DNA of 20,026 bases, taken from positions 1 through 20,026 of IMG/VR virus record IMGVR_UViG_3300009008_000309; one strand, 5' to 3'. Every line of letters starts with the position of its first letter. The first letter of the stretch is position 1. Under the pieces are notes generated by a model. That model did no database searches, was not told the origin of the DNA, and saw only the letters and a program-made list of their open reading frames with translations. A program made the position numbers and the translations under genes. This stretch comes from a virus. Of the stretch, positions 13,101 through 18,411 are shown one piece after another.

Positions 13101-15500
13101 ATCAGCGGGCCGAACGGCGGCGTCGGCTCCGACGTGGGCATCGCGCGGGGCTACCGCCTCCAGGTGCCCGCCGCGACCGGCACGTTCAACTACGACCGCC
13201 TGGTCCTCCGCAACCGGCTCCAGCCGGGCGGCGTGTCCGTCACGGCGCACGACGCGGTGGACCAGTGCCAGCTCCTCGTCGGGGCGGGCTCGGGCAACAC
13301 GAAGGCCGGGATCAGCAACGCCGAGTACGGCGAGGCCGGTCACGGCGGCACGGTCCTGGCGGCCTCCGTCCTCGGCCGGGTCGGCTTCGCGGGCGGCACC
13401 GACGCCGTGGGCGAGCCGCAGGTCACCTTCTTCGACGGCACGGGCGCGCAGGCGGCCAACAACGTGCTGGAGTTCACCCTCGACGGTGAGCCGGTGCGGG
13501 TCGAGTTCGCGGCTGCTGCGGCGGGGACGGTGAACATCCTCGGCATCGCGGCGGGGGCGGGCAACCGCATCATCCTCCAGATCCAGACGGCCATCGCCAA
13601 CCTGCCGGGTGCCCCCTTCGGGAACCTGGGGGCGGTCCAGGCGGCGGGCATCGTCCAGGCCGAGGGTGCGGGCTTCCGCATCACCAGCCAGGGCTTCCAC
13701 GAGACGCACCGCGTCGAGGTGGGTGCCGGGTCGGCCAACACGCTGCTCGGCCTGACCGAGGGCACGGTGGCGGCTCGGGTGCTGGTGACGGCGGAGCTGC
13801 TGGCCTCGGCCCTCAACTCGCACCGCGAGCCGGGCAGCCTGTCGAACTTCCTCCACGACTTCTCCTCCATCGGCGGAGCGGCGACGGAGTTCGCGGGCCA
13901 GGCGCTCGCCAAGGTGGTGACGGACGCCGCGTCGCGGAAGTACCTGCACATCATCTCGGCGGGACCGGCGGCCACCGACTACGGCACCGGCTCCACCATC
14001 ACCCTGCTCGACGCGACGACCCGCTCCTGGCTGTTCGTCGGGACGGGCATCGACGAGCTGGACAGCAACGGCTCGGCGGGTGAGGCCGGGATCAACGGGT
14101 TCTTCGTCACGTCCTCGGACGCGGTGAACGGCTCCGGCTCGGCGGACACCTCGATCCTGAACGCGGGCACGGGGCAGGACGGCACCATCGGCCAGACCTA
14201 CCGCGACGCGGTGACGGGCCTGACCTTCACCATCCTGCCGCGCGGCTGGCACGACAACTCGGCCGGGCCGTGGATCGCCTACCCGGACGCGGCGACGTTC
14301 CTGTTCCGGGTGAGCAAGACGGTCACGACCGACGCCAACCTGCCCATCCGGTCCATCCCCGGCATCGAGCTGAAGGTGGCGAACACGTCCGACGTGGGCG
14401 TGGGGGACACGGCGACCGTGACGACGTACCCGCGTGGGGGCGAGGAGCCCGCCATCGGGGACCTCTACTACGCCAGCTACGTCTACCAGAAGCAGGACTT
14501 CACGACGGCCTTCTTCACCCGCATGTCGTCCATCATCGCGGCCTACGGCTCCATCCACCCGGAGAACCCGGTGTCGCTGGCGGCCTACCTGGCGATGATC
14601 AACGGGGCGGTCCTGGTCGGCATCAAGCAGGTGCCGAGGGCCGAGGGCAGCAACTTCGCCGACGTGACGACCTACGTGTCGGCCGTCACCGAGCTGGAGG
14701 GCGTGCTGCCCGGCCACATCGAGCCGGACCTCATCACCCCGCTGCTCGGCAGCTCGACGCAGCTCTACCAGCTCCTCTCGCGGTCCAACGACATCCAGTC
14801 GTCCATCCGCTACCGGAGCGAGCGCACGTCGGTCATCGGCATGTCGGCGGGCTCGACGGAGGAGCAGGCGAAGACGCTCGCGGGGGTCCTCTCCAGCGAC
14901 CGGATGCGCCTGGTCTACCCGGACATGGCCCTCATCGACATCGAGGACGACAACGGGACGAGCAAGGAGCACCTGATCGACGGCCCGATGCTGGCCGCCA
15001 TGATGGTCGGCTCGGTCGTGTCGCCGAACTACGACGTGGCGTCCCCGTGGACGCGGCGGAAGCTCGTCGGCCCGAGCCAGCTCGCCCGGACCCTCGACGC
15101 GGTGCAGCAGAACCAGCTCGCCGTCGCGGGCATCACGGTGCTGGACGACAAGCCCCCCTTCATCCGGGTGCGTCACGGTCTGACGACCGACATGACGAAC
15201 ATCCTGACGAAGACGCCGACCGTCCGGCTCATCGCGGATCACGTCCAGCAGCAGAGCCGGGCCACGCTCGACCCGTTCATCGGGCTGAAGTTCCTGCCCG
15301 GCATCCTCTCGCAGGTCGAGGGGCGGCTCGCGAAGATGATGCAGACGCTCGTGAAGCAGCAGATCATCGCGATCTACACCGGCCTGAAGGCCACCCCCGA
15401 CGCCGACGACCCCACGGTCGCCAACGTCGAGGCCTTCTACCAGCCGGTCTTCCCGCTGCTCTACATCGTCCTGCGGTTCCACCTGCGGGCGAGCCTGTAG
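10158..15500 (+). CDS. Giant contractile tail sheath protein with inserted repeat domains
   Basis: 1,780 residues; ATG 10158 follows GAGGTG and overlaps a TGA as TGATG. The sheath forms the contractile cylinder around the tail tube. The N-terminus (PGLNYAPPNVYTETDF..., about 1-60) fits the sheath linker region. The C-terminal part (about 1450-1780: VTTYVSAVTELEGVLPGHIE, LSSDRMRLVYPD, DGPMLAAMMVG, ITVLDDKPPFIRVRHGLTT, ending in LRFHLRASL) is a typical sheath core and terminal strand. Ordinary sheaths have roughly 400-700 residues (T4 gp18: 659). Here about 1,000 extra residues lie between: two 57-residue beta modules (100-156, 307-363) and several repeats resembling flagellar 'IN' domains (from about 214, 708, 855, 1101). 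These probably decorate the outside of the sheath. No frameshift is seen. The identification is strong; the decoration role is inferred. Confidence 0.93.
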   Translation: MAFPGLNYAPPNVYTETDFENPLIGAIESLKVPVLIGEGNEYLSQTDLEVVRGSSATVDQRIVGEDMTGRSVVSVSATGAVTRGNFDGTLTKVQVRNLPIVDGTGRGTTSNSRSDVSVTINGLPIVVLSVTGATGIIELATAPKLGDLVRVSYFFNREDTLVTDDVSDQVTAEAAIIRASVGIKDVNAPTPGTTTLDIHADTLGPNGQVVVPANNVLNLVVDGTQTTLTLTPKSDYTMQQIANVISGAGIGTLTGATFVNNHGESTLSLNADHDLTVLDGTANALLGLVAGSTSTRRKTFYTFNGPIVDGTNGGVTTTDPSHVTVKVDGTQVIPESVDGATRAITLTQAPVAGATVTVTYWFNTWQDTYDHLAHVNVTSLTRVGDVPGGSQYIQGADFVLENDRVMWGTAALVASGITTTGSELFDDTQITPTLIDNRTFMSPCTAVVSSQGAASATEFQLPLNPTLGNGRSTSLGQSLFQSVANDRIGVPVNRPDVVDVYWGFSVDDALARGKVDAVKVEGSVVTLREPVPVGASVYASFYHSLIVDMAYTLAVVIPGVSGVGTYTIQDSGSNDVFTPTFDNSTKSAGLTGIDIVFPSGSELTPDLHFEGGSGTTFQGPVEEVVTVTFSDTSDTPAKYTVAGPAPYAFIPAESDLVAMTINGDTVLPAAGTDLDTISGGAAGVMAHFVGEPLEYPDGTDFDVADFTAGAEQIILTVDGVEITATVPAVANTTVADIAAAINEAADGHVGVAGAAAPATTTFELDATYRVPIDDYYNGWLVVVGNGATAITAGSVGEVLDYNGTTGVVTLTAAIDGVNAFVLADPYKLYNPDTMPVLKGATRFNGPVDLAGGAGFDTITVRILGDTQAAVSLSATVAALHSSVTDLATDLNEAFRGAPVGGHTFLIGPAAASAVATLAAANLGTDFIFSADGDGRLQVQFQPGPLDQAAYLEIVAQGAAADDLGVLAGFDVAGAAGQQAKLISGPNGGVGSDVGIARGYRLQVPAATGTFNYDRLVLRNRLQPGGVSVTAHDAVDQCQLLVGAGSGNTKAGISNAEYGEAGHGGTVLAASVLGRVGFAGGTDAVGEPQVTFFDGTGAQAANNVLEFTLDGEPVRVEFAAAAAGTVNILGIAAGAGNRIILQIQTAIANLPGAPFGNLGAVQAAGIVQAEGAGFRITSQGFHETHRVEVGAGSANTLLGLTEGTVAARVLVTAELLASALNSHREPGSLSNFLHDFSSIGGAATEFAGQALAKVVTDAASRKYLHIISAGPAATDYGTGSTITLLDATTRSWLFVGTGIDELDSNGSAGEAGINGFFVTSSDAVNGSGSADTSILNAGTGQDGTIGQTYRDAVTGLTFTILPRGWHDNSAGPWIAYPDAATFLFRVSKTVTTDANLPIRSIPGIELKVANTSDVGVGDTATVTTYPRGGEEPAIGDLYYASYVYQKQDFTTAFFTRMSSIIAAYGSIHPENPVSLAAYLAMINGAVLVGIKQVPRAEGSNFADVTTYVSAVTELEGVLPGHIEPDLITPLLGSSTQLYQLLSRSNDIQSSIRYRSERTSVIGMSAGSTEEQAKTLAGVLSSDRMRLVYPDMALIDIEDDNGTSKEHLIDGPMLAAMMVGSVVSPNYDVASPWTRRKLVGPSQLARTLDAVQQNQLAVAGITVLDDKPPFIRVRHGLTTDMTNILTKTPTVRLIADHVQQQSRATLDPFIGLKFLPGILSQVEGRLAKMMQTLVKQQIIAIYTGLKATPDADDPTVANVEAFYQPVFPLLYIVLRFHLRASL
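10455..11246 (+). repeat. Duplicated 57-residue beta module in the sheath
   Basis: Residues 100-156 (10455-10625) and 307-363 (11076-11246) have exactly the same length and align end to end: both begin IVDGT, contain a V-x-V/I-N/DG strand, a V-x-GAT turn and a TxAPxxG turn, and end in YFFN or YWFN. A weaker third copy (near 495-550) ends in YASFYHS. Related sequence lies at residues 141-198 of the 468-aa virion protein. Confidence 0.7.
10797..13760 (+). repeat. Series of divergent 'IN'-like repeat domains in the sheath
   Basis: At least four divergent units. Starts are NNVLNLVVDG (residue 214), AEQIILTVDG (about 710), FDTITVRILGD (855) and NNVLEFTLDGEP (1101). Each is followed by a helix with an Ile/Leu-Asn or similar pattern. 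Several close with a GxAxxLLGL-like element: GTANALLGL at 280, the AADDLG segment near 961, and GSANTLLGL at 1191; GSGNTKAGI at about 1044 is a further trace. The pattern resembles the flagellin hook IN motif domain of flagellar proteins. This is a motif-level comparison only. Confidence 0.55.
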
Positions 15501-15510
15501 ACCCTGACCA

Positions 15511-15538
15511 GCCCCGGCGGTTCTTGAGCCGCCGGGGC
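15511..15538. terminator. Strong bidirectional terminator-like hairpin between convergent genes
   Basis: A perfect 10-bp GC-only stem (GCCCCGGCGG at 15511-15520, CCGCCGGGGC at 15529-15538) with an 8-nt loop, TTCTTGAG. It lies 11 bp after the sheath stop and directly before the stop of the leftward gene, so it can serve both transcripts. There is no T tract, so the termination mechanism is not certain; it could instead protect RNA ends. Confidence 0.7.
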
Positions 15539-15539
15539 G

Positions 15540-16067
15540 TCAGTCCTCGTCGTCGCCTCCCAGGAACCGGCTCCAGTCCCAGCCGGTGTTCTCCCGGCGG
15601 GCCGTCTCCAGCGTCTCATCGGCCTTCCTGGCGGCCTCCAGGGCCTCGTCGCGCTCCCTGCGGAGTTCGGTGAGGGCCTGCTCCACGTCGTCGGGCACAC
15701 GCGCCACCATCTCCTTCAGGGACTTCTCGGCGGCCTGCATCCGCCTCTCTGCCGCCAGCCGCTCCTGGGTGAGCCGGTCGTTCTCCAGCCGGAGTTCCTT
15801 GCGCTCCTCGATGGCTGCCGTGCCATCGGCGAGCATCGTGGTCACCAGCTCGTTCTTGCGGGCCAGGCACTCCTGGCGGGCCAGATCTTCGTCGAACCGG
15901 GCCTCACCCTTGGGGTAGTAGTGGCCCCACATGCCGAGGTCCTCGATGACCTTGCGGACCTTGTGGGTGCAGACGGTCACCCGGTCCTTGCGGTCGGACC
16001 GGCCCCAGGGCTGGACCCAGACTTCGTCGTCGCCCACGCAGTTCAGGTAGCGCAGATGCGGCATCAC
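15540..16067 (-). CDS. C-terminal part of a frameshift-split coiled-coil protein
   Basis: As a stand-alone frame this gives 175 residues from a GTG at 16067 (ATG at 16064). However, coding-like sequence in the same frame continues upstream to about 16172, reading HWWSGDITEPSIRPYWIKPA then a basic Arg/Lys stretch. It then joins the upstream frame at a run of six C (16168-16173; G6 in the mRNA). One base fewer there would give a single 334-residue protein from 16545. The visible part has a globular segment with HLRYLNCVGDDEVWVQPWGR and KVRKVIEDLGMWGHYYPKGE. A long coiled coil (about residues 65-155, Glu/Arg/Leu-rich) and an acidic end (FLGGDDED) follow. I know no family. It ends against the strong hairpin that follows the sheath gene. 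Confidence 0.7.
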   Translation of the reverse strand: MMPHLRYLNCVGDDEVWVQPWGRSDRKDRVTVCTHKVRKVIEDLGMWGHYYPKGEARFDEDLARQECLARKNELVTTMLADGTAAIEERKELRLENDRLTQERLAAERRMQAAEKSLKEMVARVPDDVEQALTELRRERDEALEAARKADETLETARRENTGWDWSRFLGGDDED

Positions 16068-16545
16068 GAACTGGAGTCGAGGCCGGAACAGGGTCCGGCC
16101 TTTCCTGGCGGGCTTGATCCAGTAGGGGCGGATGCTCGGCTCGGTGATGTCCCCGGACCACCAGTGGCCCCCCGTTGTCCTGCACGATGCGGTGCAGGCT
16201 GTTGGGGGCGCTGTGGCCCTCCAACCGCCCCGTCGTCTGCCCGATCTTCCGCTCCGTTGCGCGGTCGGGCAGGCCGATCTCGGGCAGGTCGAACGTCCGG
16301 GGGTGTGGCTCGTCGTCTCGGTAGGTGGGCTGATCGAACCCCCTCATCTGCTCCTGCGTCAGCCAGACCTCCTCGACGGTGCCTGTGAACAGGTCGAGCA
16401 GCGGATGGGACACGTAGCAGGAGAGCCGGTCGGTGGTGATGTACTCCTGGCCCTCGTGCATCACTCGTGCGAGCGGGCGCTCGTAGCACGTCGTCACGCG
16501 ATGGCCGGACCCCATCAGGGTCCAGATGTGGGGCTCCTTGTCCAT
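15904..16545 (-). CDS. N-terminal part of the same frameshift-split protein
   Basis: The frame from ATG 16545 is 213 residues, but only the first about 125 look like protein: MDKEPHIWTLMGSGHRVTT, then SCYVSHPLLDLFTGTVEEVW, RTFDLPEIGLPDRATERKIG and LHRIVQDNGG. After the G6 run the unshifted frame becomes Arg/Pro/Gly-rich shadow sequence and stops at 15904, while a normal-looking protein continues in the next frame. I therefore read this as the front half of one gene spanning 16545-15540, broken by a single extra base. Whether this is an error in the sequence, a natural mutation, or a programmed or slippage event cannot be told here. No family is recognised. It follows a hairpin at 16561-16580 on the same strand. 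Confidence 0.7.
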   Translation of the reverse strand: MDKEPHIWTLMGSGHRVTTCYERPLARVMHEGQEYITTDRLSCYVSHPLLDLFTGTVEEVWLTQEQMRGFDQPTYRDDEPHPRTFDLPEIGLPDRATERKIGQTTGRLEGHSAPNSLHRIVQDNGGPLVVRGHHRAEHPPLLDQARQERPDPVPASTPVRDAASALPELRGRRRSLGPALGPVRPQGPGDRLHPQGPQGHRGPRHVGPLLPQG

Positions 16546-16560
16546 ACAGCTACCACCTGC

Positions 16561-16580
16561 GGGCTCGGGGTCTTGAGCCC
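16561..16580 (-). terminator. Intergenic hairpin, terminator- or processing-like
   Basis: Stem GGGCTC (16561-16566) with GAGCCC (16575-16580), loop GGGGTCTT. It touches the stop codon of the leftward gene at 16580 and precedes the next leftward gene at 16545. It shares TCTTGAGCC with the hairpin at 15511-15538. There is no T tract. Confidence 0.5.
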
Positions 16581-16828
16581 TACACGTCCAGGGCTTCGAG
16601 GGCGCGTCTGACGAGCTTCCAGACGGGGTACGAGAGCCGGGGGTAGTCCAGCACCTCGGCGGTGCGCTGGACGGTCCTGGCGGCCCCCTTGCGCATCAGG
16701 CGGACGCCGTAGTTGCCGCGTCGGGGCCGGTTCTTGTGGTCGCCCCGGTTGTGGATCAGCATCCGGCCGATCTCCTCCGCCTGGTCCTCGTGGCCGAGGG
16801 GCCAGATTTCGATCTTCACGACGAGCAT
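16580..16828 (-). CDS. Small conserved-looking phage protein of unknown function
   Basis: 82 residues. The layout (VKIEIWPLGHEDQAEEIGRM at the front, an Asn-Arg-Gly-Asp loop, RGNYGVRLMRK in the middle and YPVWKLVRRALEAL at the end) matches my memory of a small protein family found in many phages, where a strand beginning VKIE-WPxG is followed by NY-VRL and a C-terminal W-L-x-RAL helix. No function is known to me. The start is ATG 16828, 13 nt inside the upstream gene; GTG 16819, which overlaps that gene's stop as GTGA, is an alternative start that would remove three residues. A hairpin follows its stop. Confidence 0.75.
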   Translation of the reverse strand: MLVVKIEIWPLGHEDQAEEIGRMLIHNRGDHKNRPRRGNYGVRLMRKGAARTVQRTAEVLDYPRLSYPVWKLVRRALEALDV

Positions 16829-17079
16829 GAGGGCACCTTGAACATCCCCTGGACGCGGGCCTTGATGGCGTCGGGGTCACGGAGAATCTCGAAGGTGCCG
16901 TTGTCGCTCAGGTGCGACTCGCTCATGCAGATGGCGGCCCCCTGCACGACGAGGATCTCCCCGCTGCGGAGCAACTCGAAGTCCGTCTGCGTCAGCAGGT
17001 CGCCGACGCGGTACTCGCTGTTGACATCCATCCGCCGGGTGGTGTCCCCGTCCTTGAGGAAGACGGTGAGGAATCGCAC
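16816..17079 (-). CDS. Small protein of unknown function
   Basis: 87 residues from a GTG at 17079, five bases downstream of the preceding gene's stop. It begins with a beta-like strand (RFLTVFLKDGDTTRRMDV) and then has YRVGDLLTQTDFELLRSGEILVVQGAAICM. A C-terminal helical section (PDAIKARVQGMFKVP) follows. There is no signal, membrane or metal motif. I do not recognise a family. Its 3' end overlaps the next gene's start, so it is part of a leftward operon. The ribosome binding site is weak, which is consistent with coupled translation. Confidence 0.68.
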   Translation of the reverse strand: MRFLTVFLKDGDTTRRMDVNSEYRVGDLLTQTDFELLRSGEILVVQGAAICMSESHLSDNGTFEILRDPDAIKARVQGMFKVPSCSS

Positions 17080-17084
17080 GGCGG

Positions 17085-17402
17085 CTACTTGATGCCCACG
17101 GTCGTCGTGGTCGTCACGGTCAGCTTGCGCTCGACCTTCAGGACCGCGAAGACGGGCTGCTTCCAGCCGTAGCTGTGCTTCGGGACCTTCGAGAGTTCAG
17201 CCACCTTCGCGTTGAGGGCCGCCTCGTCGGTGGTCACCCAGTGCTCGAAGGTCTCGTTGGTGGCCGTGTGCGCGGGGTAACCGTGCCCTGGGTGGGTGCG
17301 GCTCCGCTCGTCGCCGGGGACGTGGACGCTGTTGCTCTTGTAGACGTGGACCGCGAAGTGCGGCCCCTCGGGGATGTCGGCCGGGGCCTGTACGCGGATC
17401 AT
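17085..17402 (-). CDS. Small protein of unknown function
   Basis: 105 residues. The ATG at 17402 overlaps the stop of the upstream gene as ATGA. The sequence starts MIRVQAPADIPEGPHFAVHVYK, has a His-rich middle (HPGHGYPAHTATNETFEHW), a short helix (EAALNAKVAELSKVP) and an ending rich in Thr and Val (KLTVTTTTTVGIK). The pattern suggests a small alpha/beta fold. I recognise no family and see no catalytic signature. It is the third gene of the leftward block, and by position is probably expressed together with its neighbours. Confidence 0.7.
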   Translation of the reverse strand: MIRVQAPADIPEGPHFAVHVYKSNSVHVPGDERSRTHPGHGYPAHTATNETFEHWVTTDEAALNAKVAELSKVPKHSYGWKQPVFAVLKVERKLTVTTTTTVGIK

Positions 17403-17647
17403 TCGGTTGCCTCCAGCATCTTCTCGGTCTTGCGGTACATGGGGTGGCCGTCCCTCCAGCCATCGCGCAGCTTGGTCAGGTCGGTGATCATGTCGGTGAG
17501 CATCCCCCAGCCCACCTCGAACCGGGCGTCTTCCGCCGGGGTCAACTCCCGGCCCATCGCCTTCACCGCCTCGATGTTCCGCTGTCGTCGGGCCTCCAGC
17601 CCGGCGATCATCTCGTCGATGTCGGCGATGAAGTGCTTCTGCTCCAT
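17399..17647 (-). CDS. Small helical protein of unknown function
   Basis: 82 residues. The ATG at 17647 overlaps the preceding TGA (TGATG), and its own TGA overlaps the next ATG (ATGA). The open frame extends far upstream, but that sequence is a shadow of the preceding gene. The product (MEQKHFIADIDEMIAGLEAR, ..., LTDMITDLTKLRDGWRDG) is almost all helix with coiled-coil character, and has a central Pro-Ala-Glu-Asp turn. It may be an oligomeric accessory protein. I do not recognise a family. Confidence 0.7.
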   Translation of the reverse strand: MEQKHFIADIDEMIAGLEARRQRNIEAVKAMGRELTPAEDARFEVGWGMLTDMITDLTKLRDGWRDGHPMYRKTEKMLEATE

Positions 17648-18315
17648 CAGGGGCCTTCCACCAGCCAGGACTTCGCGGTGTCCCTCCAGCCCGGCCGGTT
17701 CTCGTCGAGCCAGGCTCGGGCCGCGTTCTTCGCCTCGTGGTTGGCGGCGTTGTTCGCCCTGTTGAGGGACTCCCGCTGGTCCTCGGGGAGGGCGTCCCAG
17801 TCGAGGTAGTAGCGCGTCGGCACGTCGTCCCCGTAGGTGCGGATGTCGTCGCGGCTCGTGGGGTACTCGAAGGGGACGGCGTGAACCGGGGTGCCGCCGT
17901 CGAGCACCTGCGCGACCGCGTGCTTGGGGCCTACGTCGGTCTCGCGAATGATGTAGCGGGCGTTGGTGCGGTACGAGATCGGCTCCCACCCGTGGATGTG
18001 CCACCAGAGCCGCTGGCGGCCCTGGTCGTCGAACAGGCCGTTGTGCCCGCCCCCGCCGTGCCGCTTGGCGACCCAGCCCTCGGGGAGCTTGACCCGCATC
18101 GTCGGCTCGCGGCCGACGAGCTTGGTGATGCCCTGCCCCTCGCCGAGCACCTCGATGCCCCACAGGCCCAGAGCCTTGCGGAACTCCGCGTTGTCGGGGA
18201 TCTGACCCTCGGCGAACTTCTGCGCGAAGTCCACGGCCTGGGCGACGCCCTGCGGGCCGCCGTCTTCCTTCGCGAGTTCGAGGGCGAGGTCGCCGAATAG
18301 TTCGTTGCCGGGCAT
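17647..18315 (-). CDS. 222-residue protein of unknown function, first gene of the leftward block
   Basis: 222 residues. I start it at ATG 18315 because of an excellent AAGGAGG site 3 nt upstream; the open frame runs much further, but that is a shadow of the rightward gene. The N-terminus is helical (ELFGDLALELAKEDGG, VDFAQKFAEGQIP). The middle contains GIEVLGEGQGITKLVG, a loop with GGGGHNGLFDDQGR, and a tryptophan-rich stretch (RLWWHIHGWEPISYR). Then come TYGDDVPTRYYLDWDALPED and a helical C-terminus with a Trp-Leu-Asp-Glu segment. No signal or membrane segment is visible. It looks like a globular soluble protein; no family is recognised. It probably heads the leftward operon starting from the intergenic region 18316-18411. 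Confidence 0.75.
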   Translation of the reverse strand: MPGNELFGDLALELAKEDGGPQGVAQAVDFAQKFAEGQIPDNAEFRKALGLWGIEVLGEGQGITKLVGREPTMRVKLPEGWVAKRHGGGGHNGLFDDQGRQRLWWHIHGWEPISYRTNARYIIRETDVGPKHAVAQVLDGGTPVHAVPFEYPTSRDDIRTYGDDVPTRYYLDWDALPEDQRESLNRANNAANHEAKNAARAWLDENRPGWRDTAKSWLVEGP

Positions 18316-18344
18316 ACGCCTCCTTCCCCACAACCACCCTCGAC

Positions 18345-18371
18345 CGGGCCAGGTTGAGCCCCCGTTTTTTT
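18345..18371 (+). terminator. Stem plus T7 tract in the divergent intergenic region
   Basis: GGGC (18346-18349), loop CAGGTTGA, GCCC (18358-18361), then CCG and seven T (18365-18371); an alternative stem CGGG/CCCG abuts the T tract directly. It reads as an intrinsic terminator for rightward transcripts. It sits, oddly, between divergent genes, where it would stop antisense read-through coming from the left. The rest of 18316-18411 shows two strong ribosome binding sites but no clear promoter. Confidence 0.5.
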
Positions 18372-18411
18372 GTCTATCCGGGCCGGAAGGTAGGACCAGT
18401 GGAGGCCCTCG

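Noticed and set aside
11375-13489. 704-codon plus-strand frame inside the sheath gene
   Set aside because: Out-of-frame shadow with Arg/Gly/His/Pro-rich translation; the sheath frame is continuous through it.
10047-15482. 1,811-codon open frame on the minus strand opposite the sheath gene
   Set aside because: It is the mirror of a GC-rich gene with few stop-forming codons; its translation is Arg/Val/Asp/Gly/His-rich low complexity, while the plus strand has sheath motifs.
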